Shown here: piece by piece, positions 22,274 through 34,200 of the stretch | Layout of the letters: each line of letters begins with the position of its first letter | Position numbering within the stretch: position 1 is the first letter of the stretch | Assembly (NCBI GenBank): GCA_003116995.1 | Contig: BDSL01000106.1 | Location: 1 to 64,000, forward strand | From: Yamagishiella unicocca | Taxonomy: Eukaryota > Chlorophyta > Chlorophyceae > Chlamydomonadales > Volvocaceae | DNA length: 64,000 bases | Reading direction: 5' to 3' | The notes under the pieces: model-generated | Told to the model about the DNA's origin: nothing | Databases searched by the model: none | The model's input: only the letters and a program-made list of their open reading frames with translations | Program-made: the position numbers and the translations under genes

Positions 22274-25200
22274 ATGCGCTGCCTCCGCATCGGTGTCCAG
22301 CCGATCCAGTTCTGGGCCCTGCGCTCTCGTGCGGGCTCTTCGTCGATCATACCGGCTGTCCGATTGTGCGCAAGTCGTGCACCCCAGCGCCGTGTTATAG
22401 CTTGCGCAGCGACTCGCAGCAGTTCCAGCTCGATAGACGAGAGACCGGGGGACATCAGCTTCAGCATGCTCGACGAGGACGTGGCGTCGTTGTTCAGCCA
22501 CGCCATGCCGAAGGCCGAAATTGGAGCGCTCAAGTTTTTGCAGGTACAGCTGAACGCAGGAAGCCATGCCATGCCTAACGCCAATATCGCGCCCCTTGAT
22601 CTGGGTAGGGGGCGGGGCAAGGGGTCAAACCTCGGCGTGTTTCTCGATACAGACCTACCCCGAGTACGATGGACGCGGCGTCAAGATCTGCATCTTCGAT
22701 ACTGGCGTTGATCCAGGTAGAAATCAGCCCAGCATCACCGCACGGGGACGCTTAGGCGGCATGCCTACATGCCGCCGTGCGGATGCTGGGGAGGAGTGCC
22801 CGCCCGGAAAAGGGGGCCGCCAGGGGGCTGTTCACCTTCGCGTGCTGTACATGCTCTCCGCATCGCCCTGACCTGCGCTGCACTGGGGAGCTCTTGCCAT
22901 CACACGACTGTCGTGTTGGTGCTGTGTTGCGGTGTCTGGCGCTAAGGAAGCAGCCGGTGAATGTGGTCACATGAGGACGTGTGGGCCGCATGGTGCGTCT
23001 GCAGGTGCCGCCGGCCTTCAGGTCACCACGGACGGAAAGCCCAAGGTTGGTTTCTCAAAGGGGCCAGGAAGCAGAGGCGGAATAAAATGCTGATCCCTAT
23101 GGCGTCGTGGTGGTGGTGGTGGTGATGGTGGTGGTGGCGGTGGTGGCAAATGCGTGAGGTATACACGGCGCGGGGGGGGGGGGCCAGGAAGAGGGCGTTT
23201 AGGCTCCGAGCTGTGGGAGTTACATAAAAGAACCGGTAACCCGACTTGGGAAGTGTAGCGGCTGGGGGGGGGCACGAAGCGGGCTAGGGACGTGGGACAC
23301 TGCACCGCGCCGCGATGGCGCATGGGTTGCTGAAAGGTGCAGCTATTGCAGGCTGAGGGAGCGGGCGGGTCGAGGGATTACATGAGGACAGGAGGGGTTC
23401 CGTTGCCGGCTCGTCTCTCCCTCGCGCACCCACCGCCCACGCCCGCTCGTCATCCGCCGACCCAGATCATTGACGTCATCGACTGCACCGGCAGCGGTGA
23501 CGTGGACACCTCCAAGGTGGAGAAGGCGGACGCGGAGGGGTTCATCGCGGGAGCCAGCGGCAGGAGGCTCAAAGTGAACCCGGACTGGAGCAACCCCACG
23601 GGTAGGAGGGGCGGAAGGGAAGGGCGGGGCGGGGGCGGAAGGGAAGGGCGGGGCGGGGGCGGAAGGGAAGGGGGGCGGAAGGGAAGGGCGGGGGCGGAAG
23701 GGAGGGCGGGGGCGGAAGGGAGGGGCGGGGGCGGAAGGGAGGGATTGCGGAAGGGAGGGAGGGGCGGGGGGGGGAAGGGAGGGGCGGGGGCGGAAGGGGG
23801 GGAGGGCAGGGCGGGGGCAGAAGGGAGAGTTGGCGGGAGAGTTGGTTATGATGGAAGGCGTGGGGGGCGGCGAGAAGACCCGGTTACACGACATAGGTGA
23901 CGGAGGACAGGAACTAGGCGGCGAATGGTTTTTGCTGTGCGTATGTGGGGGGTTGTCATAAAGACCGTTTACACGACACAGGTGTGCGCGGGGGGGAGGG
24001 CGGGTTTGGGTACATGCTGGTGCGTTACCGGGGCACACACACTCACCCCCTTGTGGCCGGCACGGCTGCCACACACCGGCCACAACGTCACTGCTGTCGC
24101 CAGCTCCCTCCCGCCGGCGAAGGCGCAACTGCAACCATACACAGACCACGAATCGCCCCCCGCGCTCAAGTCACCCCAAGCCCCCCCGCTCGTAACCCGG
24201 GCCGCGCCTTGCGCCCGCCCTCTCCCAGGCGAGTGGCGGGTGGGCTGCAAGCACGTGTACGACTTAATCAGCCGTACTCTGGTTTCGCGGCTCAAGGACG
24301 AGCGCAAGAAGAAGTGGGAGGAGTCGCAGCGGAGGGCCATTGCGGAGGCGGTGGCGGCGCTGGCCAAGTAGGTCGCGCAAGCGGGGTGGAGGAGGCGCGG
24401 TTGCTGGTTTCCAGTTGCCGGTTGTGTTCCGTTGTATGCTGCCTCATTCGTCACCACAGAAGCAACCGGCAGCTCAAGTGCCGGGCCCTCTGCCCCTCCC
24501 CCCTTCACAAACTAGGTGTCCGCCGACCATGCGCCAACTATCCTATCCTTTTCGCGTCACACGTTTTCACGCCCCCCCCCCCCTCACGCACATCCACCCC
24601 AGATTCGACCGCGACACGCCCCCCTCCAAACTGTCCTCCGACCCCGCCAAGAAGGACCGGGCGGAGCTGGAGGGCCGGGTCAACATGCTCAAGGCGAGCG
24701 GGGGTGGTCAGGGGGTCAGGGAGCTGGGGCCTAGATTGGAGTAAGAGAGCCCGTGCAGCGAGCCCTGCCACACCCTGGGCCCGCGGTGACCGTCCACATA
24801 GGGCCCGGGGGGGGGCATAAAGACCGGATTGCAAGGGGGGCCACAGCGTGGCGTTGCGTGGTGTGGGAGGGACGGGGCCGGCACGGGGTTCCTGGTGAGC
24901 CATACCCGCCACCCCTCCTGGGCCCGACCCTCCTGCTGACAGCAGCCCCCTTCGCCCCTCCGCACCGCACCGCACGCCCAGGAGCTGGCCAAGAACTACG
25001 AGGACCCTGGTGCGTGGGGGGGGGAGGTCCGGGAGGCGGGGCGGAGCGGGCATGGGCGCTGGAGCGGGGGATGGGTGCTTGCAGGTGCACCGGTCCGGAC
25101 TGCCTGCGCACCGTGCTCTCAACGTTATCGGGCCCTCCTCCTCCACCCCTGCCCCGCCCTCCACCCCAGTTCTCAAAACGTCTGTTCTAAACGGTTTGTT

Positions 25201-28200
25201 CGGGCATCCACGGGTCTTCCTCGAGCCCTCCTCCTCCACCCCTCTGCCCCCGCCCTCCTCCTCCCCCCCTGCCCCGCCCTCCTCCACCACCCCTCTGCCC
25301 CCAGGCCCGCTGCTGGACTGCGTGGTGTGGCACGACGGCCGCCACTGGCGTGCCGCCCTGGACACCTGCCAGCTGCTGCACGAGGCGGCCAGCGGGCGGG
25401 GGGCGCTGGCGGGCTTCAGGCCGCTCACCAACTACGCACTGGAGCACCAGTACGGCACGTTCAGGTGCGCGGCAGGGGGGCCGCATAAAAGCCGTTGACG
25501 CGAAGAGGACAGGATAGTTGGCGCGGGAGGGGGGTTTGAGAAGAGAATCCGCGGGAGGGGGGGGCATCCGGAGCTGGCTGGCCTCCTCCTCCTCCTCCTC
25601 TTCCGCCCCCTCCTGCCGCTTGCTCGCAGCAAGGCCTGCATAGGCCACCAGGACCTGCTCCACCCTATGCCGCGCTACCCGACCCGGCCTGGATCCAGCC
25701 AGCAGCCATACCGCAGCCTGACGGCTGCCCTCCTCTTCCCCCCCTCCCCTGGGCTTCCCCTCGCCTCTGCTCACCTCTCCGAATTCCAGTCCCCTCCCTC
25801 GCTTTACTGTGTACTTTTTATGTTTTTCCTGGACCCCTCCGCCCCCTTCCCCCCGTACACACGCAGCGAGCTGGACAGCTGCAACTTCGTGCTCAACATC
25901 CAGGACGAGGGCCGCACGCTGTCCATCGTGGTGGACTGCGGGGCGCACGGCACCCACGTGGCGGGGATCACGGCGGCGCACTTCCCGGAGGACGCGGGGA
26001 GCAACGGCATTGCGCCGGGTGGGGCGGGACGGGACGGGGGGCAAGGGGCGGGGCGGGACGGGACGGGGGGGAAGGGGCGGGGGCCGGGCTTTTGGTGAAG
26101 GAAGTGGGTTGGCGGGCAGCGGGGGGCGGCCGGGGTGAAGCTGTGGCGGCAGGCGGTATACACACGGGATGAGGCCAACTTGCTGGACCAGGCGGGAATC
26201 GGCACCCACCCACCCACCCACGCGCCCGCACGCCCCGCTCCCCCCCTGCCCCCTGCCCCGCTCCCCCCCTCCCCCCGACCCCTCGTCCGCTCCCCCCGCC
26301 AGGCGCCCAGATCATCAGCTGCAAGATCGGTGACACCCGGCTGGGCTCCATGGAGACGGGCATCGGGGTGATGCGGGGGCTCATTGCGGCCAGGCAGCAC
26401 GGTGAGGGGGGGGTTTCGAGGAAGACCCGTGGATGCCAGGAAAAAACCGATTAGAACAGACGTTGTGAGATGCATGCTGGAGAACCGCGTTGGGGATACG
26501 GTGAGGGGAGGGGAGGAGGGGAGGGGGGAAGTGAGGGGAAGCCCGTAGGTCGGGCCTGAAAAGCAAAGAGGGGAGGGGCGGGGAGGACGGGGAAGGAGGC
26601 GGTGAAGAAGGGATGGGGTTTATAAGAGGATCCGGGGAAGGGATGGGGATGCGGGCTGGTGAGGGCGGGTATGAACGTGGAGCGGTGGCAGGACGGTCAG
26701 TCTGACACCGACCCCCCTCCCTGCACGGTCACCGACCCCCCTTCACCGACCCTCCCTTCACCGACCCCCCTTCACCGACCCCCCTTCACCGACCCCCCTC
26801 CCCCCCCCCAAGGCGCCCACCTGATCAACATGAGCTACGGCGAGCCGACCAGCACCCCCAACCAGGGCAGGTGAGGCGGGAGGCGCGGAACCAGCGGCGG
26901 CAGGAGGCGGGGGGGCCCTCACCCGTGCCCTCGGTCCCACTGCTGAAGCCCGCAATCGGCGCCGTCCTCGGAGCTCCCGCCCTGCACCCCCCCTGCGGCC
27001 GTTGTGGACCCCTCTACCAGCTCCCAACCCAATCACCCACCAACCCACCAACCCACCAACCATCTCTCAGGTTCATCAGCCTGGCTACGGAGCTCGTCCG
27101 CAACCACAACGTCATCTTTGTTGCCTCAGCAGGCAACGCCGGACCCGCCCTGAGCACCGTGGGAGCCCCAGGTGGGGCCCAGGTAGCTCCCCCGCCCCCC
27201 CAACCCCCAACCACCTCCCAACCCCCAACCACCTACCAGTTCGTCCATCTGCACGCTCAGTCTGCTCACATTCCTCAGCGCTCCTGCACATCCCCGCTGC
27301 CCCCCATGCGCCTCCCTCCCTGCCCTCACGCATCGGGTAGTTGCCGCCTTCTCACCTCGCGGGCTCCCATCCCTCCCCCGGGTTTCCGCTCATTCCCTCC
27401 CGTCCTCCGCCCCCCCAAGTGCTCAAGCATGCGCTCACAAACTAGGTGTCCGAAGACAACGCGCCAGCTATCCTATCCGTGCCGCGTAACCGGTTACTAT
27501 GCCACTCTCCCACCTCCGTCTTCTCCTCACCCAAGTTCTCCAGCATGCACCTCGAAACGCCTGTCCTAAACGGTTTTTCTCGCATCCACGTGTCTTCCTC
27601 GCACCCCCCGCCCCCCAGTCCGCCGACCATGCGCCCACTATCCTGTCGTTTTCGTGTCCTCCTTCCTCGCCCCCCCACCCCCCCAGGCGGCACCAGCTCC
27701 GCGCTGTTCGGTGTGGGTGCCTACGTGTCCCCCGAGCTGGCCTCAGCGGGACACAGCGTGCTGGAGGCGCCCACACAGGGGCTGCAGTACAACTGGAGCT
27801 CCAGGGGGCCCACGCCGGACGGCCACGTGGGGGTGGCGTTCTCCGCCCCGGGGGGGGCCATCGCGCCCGTGCCCCAGTGGACGCAGCAGGTGCGGTGGTT
27901 TGGTTTCGGGGCGGGGGGGGGGAAGCGGGCGCCGGGCAACAGATTGGAGCGCTCCGCCCATCCCCGCTACGGCTCTAAACGGTTTTCCGCGCATCCACGG
28001 GCCTTCTTCGAAACCCCACGGCCGTGGATTCGCGGATTATCCTTTGCCCCCCCCATCAATGATGGTACGACACATCCCATCGAATTACTCCAACACCCGT
28101 TATTGATGATGGTGGGTACGTGGCTGCACGTTTTCCATTTACTTACATCCCTAACCCCCATGTTCCCCATCCCCTTCTTCCCCCATTCCCTCTTCCCCTT

Positions 28201-31200
28201 CCTCATATGTCTCCCCCCGCATCTCCAAACGTCTGTCCTAAACGGCTTTTCTTTCATACACGGGTTTTCCTCACCCCCCCCTCCTCCCGCAGCGGCGCCA
28301 GCTGATGAACGGCACCAGCATGTCCTCGCCCAACGCATGCGGCGGCATCGCGCTGCTGCTGTCGGGGCTGCTGGCCACCGGGGGCGCCATCACCCCACAT
28401 CGGCTGCGGAGGGCGCTGGAGAACACGGCCACGCCGCTGGGCGGAGATGCGCCGGATGCCGTACTCACGTACGGCAGGGGCCTCATCCAGGTGGGTCGGC
28501 GGGCGGGCGGCGCGGGGGGCGCTGGCGAGGAGGGATGCGGGAAATCGTATCCTTGAGCGCATGCCGTTGAGGCTAAATGTTTAGCCGTTTCCCCATCGAA
28601 TACTAGGGCTGGAAGCTAAGCATACCCACCTACTGCACCCCTGCACCCACTGCACCCACTGCACCCACTGTGTGGCGACTGCAGATCGAGGCCGCCTGGG
28701 ACTACATGATGAAGGACGCGGTGGCGTCGGCGCCGCCGCAGCCGCCGCCACCCGCCGCCGGCTCCCCTGGTTCCGCCGGCGCTCCGGGCGCTGGCGCGGG
28801 TCCCTGGTACGAGGTGGAGGCGGCCTGCGTGGAGGGGCGGGCGCCCAAGGGCCGCGGCATCTACATGCGGGAGCCACACGAGACGGCCAAGGCGCAGAGC
28901 TACCGCATCACCGTCACACCCAAACTGCGGGAGGTGAGCTTGGGGGTTGACGTGAAAGAGCTGGGGGGGAGGGCTCGGGGGGGAGGGGCTGCGGCCGCGG
29001 TGTTGGCGTGTTTGGTTTGCACGGGGGAATTGCATAAGGGCTGGAAGAAGGATGGGGAAGGGGCCTCTCTGGCCTGGTTTGCCGCCTGACATGCACCAAA
29101 CATTTCATACCCAATACCCTAGCCCGCCGCTCCTCAAATCTCAACCCCCCTTCCCGCGTACCCCTGGGGGGCCTCCACCCGCCCCCGCTTTGGCGTCAAC
29201 GGTTTTCACCCCACCCCACCCCGCCCTGGCGTTCTGAAAGCCAGCGACTGTGTCCTTTGTCCCCTCGCCCTCAGGACGCCGCCAATTCCGCCCGGCTGGA
29301 CGTGGAGGACCGGCTGGTGCTGGAGACCACCGTCCCGTGGGTCACCTGCCCGCCCGCCCTCATGGTCCACTCCGCAGGGCGCTCATTCGAGGTGCGGCTG
29401 GGTCCCCCTCAGTTCACCAGATGACCTAGACCCAGGCCGGGCTACGAACCGCATATACACATCCATGACACTGGCACCGCATCCTTGGCCTCACCGCCCC
29501 CCCCCTCATTCCTCCCTCCGCCCTCCGCGCCGCCCTCCTCCTCCCTCGCCCTTGGTTTGCCGGCCGTGGATTCGTGAATTTGATGCATGTCTACCTCTTC
29601 TCTGCAGGTCCTGGTGGACCCCTCCTCCCTGCCCCCCGGGCTGCACTACGGCGAGGTGCTGGCTATGGAGGTGGACCACCGGGAGCGGGGGCCGCTGTTC
29701 CGGGTGCCCGTCACCGTCATCAAGCCGCTGCAGGTGCCCATGGCGGTGACGGCGGCGCAGGCGACGGCGGCGGCGGGGTCAGCCATGGCGGCGGCGGCGG
29801 CGGCGATGCTCGCGGCCGCGCCGGACGGCGCCGCCGCGGCAGCGTACGGCAGCGGTAACGGGGCCGGCAACGGTAACGGTAACGGCAACGGTGCCGGCGT
29901 GGGCACGGTGTCGCTGGGCCCGCTGAGCTTCACTCCGGGAGCGGAGTTCAGGTGCGTTGTCGTACTGTTGCGTTGTCGTACTGGGCAGGAAGGAGGTGTC
30001 CGTCCCGCCTGCTCCTCTTCCTCCCTGATGAATCCCGCGATACCCCCCCTGGGCTTCCACACTCCCACATCGCTGGCGGTAGCAGTTGTAGCAGCGGTAG
30101 CAGCAGCCACCCTCGCGCCAGCCTCACCAACTGCCCGTTGCCACCCCCTTCCTTGCCTTTACGTCGGCCACTAGCGCGCCACCCCTCTCGCCCCGTCCCA
30201 AACACGTCCCTTTCCCCCCTTCCCCCCTTCCTCCCTCCGTTTGTGTTTTTGTCGTGTAACCGGGTCATCCCCCCTGCCCCCTTCTACCCCCCTACTGCCG
30301 CCCCCTCCTCCCCTCCCCCCGGCCTCCAGGAGCTTCGTGGCCGTGCCCCCGGGCGCCACATGGGCCGAGCTGACCCTGCGGGCCGCCTCGTACGACAACC
30401 CCAAGCTGTTCCTCATCCGGGGCACCCAGCTGCGCCCGGAGAGCTCCTACAAGCAGCACGAGCTGCGGACCCAGGTGGGGGCAGCAGGGGGGAGGGAGAG
30501 GGAGGGAGAGGGCACAGGGGGCCTGGACACCGGGGAATTTCGGGCGCAGGAGCCGCAAGAGCCGCAATCCGTGCGGTGTAACCCAATTGGTAGCTGCTCC
30601 TCACGTAATGCTATGTACGCATTATGCCGGAGGGAAGCCCAAGACCCCCCTGCGCTCCCGCCATAGCACCACAACCCCCCCGCCCTCCGCCCCCCACTCG
30701 CCCTCCCTCCCTCCCTCCCCGCCCGCCCGCACGGACGCCAGCCGTTTCCCGGCCCCTCCCGCCACCGCTGACGACCAGCGCGGCATCGCACGCGGGCCCT
30801 CCCCGCCAGTTCAGATACCCATGTCGTGTGACCGGCTCTTTATGACCCCCGCCTCCCGCCGTGGATTCGCGGATTATCGTTTACCCCCTGCCCCCCGCCT
30901 GCCGGTTTCTCCCCCCCCCCGGCAGGTTACGCTGTCCGGCGGCAGCGAGTACCTGACCAGCATGGCAGTGCGGGGCAGCTGCACGCTGGAGCTGACACTG
31001 GCGCAGTTCTGGAGCAGCCCGGGGACCTCGCAGCTGGAGGGGGTGGGTCGGTTCACCCCGGGTTTGGGGGGGGGAGAAGTCGGGGGAGACGGAGGGGCGG
31101 GGGTCCTGCCTGCTGCCTGCCGCTCATGAGCCTCGTCAGTGTGCTGTCCTGGGGCGCTACACCCTCCCCCCCCCTCCCCGCAAAACACGCAAACCCTCCT

Positions 31201-34200
31201 CCTCCCCGCCCCCAGGTGGAGTTGTCGTTCTACGGTGTGGAGGCGTCCGCTGACGGCAGCTCCAGCCAGCGCCCCGGGTTGGACCTGGCGCTGGAGGGCG
31301 CGGAGGGGGCCAAGAAAGTGCTGGTGAGGGGGGCCTGGCGCGGCGGGGAGGGGAGGGAATTTCGAGGATGACCCGTGGAGGCGAGGGAAGGGCCCAGGCA
31401 CTGGGGGATTGGCATAAATTGCGGACAGGGCAGGTGTAACTCGAGAGCATATGATGGAATCCCCCTCCCCTCGCCTCCTCCCCCCTAACCCCCCTCCCTC
31501 ACGCCTCCCCCCCCCCAGACAATGCGCCAGCTATCCTATTTATGTCGCGTAAACCGGTTTTTGTGCCCCCCCCCCTGCGCCAACTATCCTGTCCCGTCGT
31601 GTAAAACGGTTTTCACAACACCCCCCAGGTCAGCGCCCCCAGCTGGTCCCGCACCACCCGCATCAAGCCCGAGGCCAAGCTCACCTGCCTGCACATCCCG
31701 CTGCGGCCCTCGGAGACCTCCCTGGAGCCGCTGACGGCGGAGCGGGACGCCCTGACCGACGGCCGTGTGGTGTACCGGCTGCTGCTCACCTACAAGACCA
31801 CCGTCGCGGAGGCCGGCAAGTACAAGCCCTGCCTGCCGCTCATAAACAAGTGGGTCGGCTGCGCGAGCGTGGAGCGGTGTTGATGTCGCCGCCCGCGTTT
31901 GTACCCACAGCCGCGTGCGTCTTGCCTCCCACTAATCCCACAGCTCATGAATCCGGCCCCGGCCCCTCTGCACCCGACCCCGGCCGCAGTTTCCCTTTTT
32001 CCCACCTCGTAAGCTTATTAGTAACGCACGCGCCCCGGACCCGCCCGCACCCTCCGCCCTGTTGGTGTTCCTCCAGGCAAATCTACGACTCCCCCCTGGA
32101 GTCGCAGCTGCTGCTCGTCCACGACGGCGCCACCCGGCAGCTGCTGTCAGCGCAGGACGCCAACCCCGAAACCGTGAGCCTGAAGAAGGGCGAGGTGCTG
32201 CTGCGGCTGGCGCTGCGGCACGACAGCCAGGAGCTGCTGGACAAGATGAGGAGCACGCCGCTGGTAGGGCGCCAGGAGGGGGGGCGGGGGCGCTGTGGCG
32301 GGGGCGGGGGCGCTGTGGCGGGGGCGGGATGGTGCGCTGTGGCGGGGGCGGGGGGCGGGGGCGGGGGCGGGGGAGGGGTGGTGCGCTGTGGCGGGGGCGG
32401 GGGCGGGAGCTGCAGGCCTCCAGAGGCACGCAGGCAGGCAGGCAGGGTGGCGACGTGTTGACGGCGTATCAGCCACATTGGTCGTGTTGCGCAACGCAGC
32501 AGGTGGAGGAGGTCTCTGTCTCCTGCGCACTAGCTGCAAACTAGGATCCAAAAACACATACCCTATCATCTCCTCCCCACCCCCTCTCCCCCCCTTTCGC
32601 CCACAGGTGCTCAAGCGCACCCTGGACGGCGGCGGCGTGGCGCTGCCGGTGTACGGCAGCCGCCGCGACGCCATCATGGCCGCCGGCGGCTCCGGAACCC
32701 CCGTTGGCGAGATGCTGCTCCGCGCGGGTGACGTGGCACCGTTGTGGCTGGGCCCCCTGGCGGAGGACAAGCTGCCCAAGGACGCCACGGCGGGTGAGAG
32801 TCGCCTCGGGGAGGGGGTATGAGAGGAATAACCCGGGGGGGAGAGCTGGGCGGCGGCCTGTGGGTCTCACCACACCACACTGCGCCTGTGGGTCTCAGGT
32901 CTCACCCCTGCCGCAGTGCCGGTCTTCCCGCCGTGTGCTGATTGTTTGGTAGGGGACAAACGCCCCACACGCCCGCACCGCACCCGCCTCCCCCGCCACC
33001 TCGCAGCCCTCACCCCCTCACCCCCTCACCCCCTCACCCCCTCACCCCTCACCCCCTCACCCCCTCACCCCCTCACCCCCTCACCCCCTCACCCCCTCAC
33101 CCCCTCACCCCCTCACCCCCTCACCCCCTCACCCCCTCACCCCCGCTGCTGCTGCTGCTGCTGCCGGCCCCCAGGTCGCCTGCTGACGGGGCACATGACG
33201 CTGGGGCAGCTCAAGCGCGGCGGCGGCGCAGCGCCGCACAAGCTGGCGGTGTCGTACCTGGTGCCGCCGGCGGCGGCCGCCGCGAATGGTGGCAACGGCG
33301 GCGGCAAGGACGACGCGGGTGAGAGTGGGGGCTGTGCCTGTGGTGTTGTGGCGGTGGTGCCGTGGGAGGTCTCAGCTTTACTCAGACCCACTAGACCCGC
33401 CGCTGCTGCGCTCCTCCTCCGTTTCGGCTCCTCCTCCGTTTCCTATGTGGTGTAAATGGGTTCTCTCGGCATCCCTCCCGTCCCCCAAAACAGCTATTAT
33501 ACCCATGTCGTGTAAACCGATGTTTATAAGCCACCCTCTCAAACATACACACACACACACCCTCCACCCCCGCAGCTGTGGAGAAGGGCCCCGAGGAGAA
33601 GCTGCGGGAGGCCGTCAGGGACGCGAAGCTCAAGGTCATGAAGGTACGACACCAGCGCGCACGTGCGAAGTACGAGCGCCAGCGCTGGCTGGCAGGCGGC
33701 AGCCTGCGCCGCTGCGCCCTGTGTTTTGATTGCATGGCTGCGACGGCTGCCCTGGAGTCCCCTCGTTGCTTCGTAAGCCCTCCCTGGCCGGCTGCCCCAA
33801 GGCATACGCCCCGCCCTGTTTTGAGACTGGCCTGCCTCCACCCGCCTGGTCTTTCAATTTCAATGTCCGCGCAATTTCAATGTCCGCGCAATTTCAATGT
33901 CCGCGCAATTTCAATGTCCGCGCTACCTCACAGGACCTCAAGCTGTCGGAGTCGGCCCAGGCGGCCCTGTACGACACGCTGTTTTCGGAGCTGGGTGACG
34001 CATTCCCCGGCCACCTGCCGCTGCTGACGGAGAACCTCAAGAAGGTGGACGGCCGGGAGGTGAGGGGGTCGGGCAGGGAAGGGAGGGGGAAGAGAGAGAG
34101 GGCAGGGTGATGGGGGTTGCGAAAAAGGCGTTGGTGATGGGTTGGTGAAGGGTGATGGGGGGGGGTTGATAAGAAAATCCGCGAATCCACGGCCATCCAT

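Noticed and set aside
24820..24860. Frameshifts or pseudogenisation in TPP2
   Set aside because: All 31 exons join in phase and the catalytic residues are intact, so the gene appears functional.
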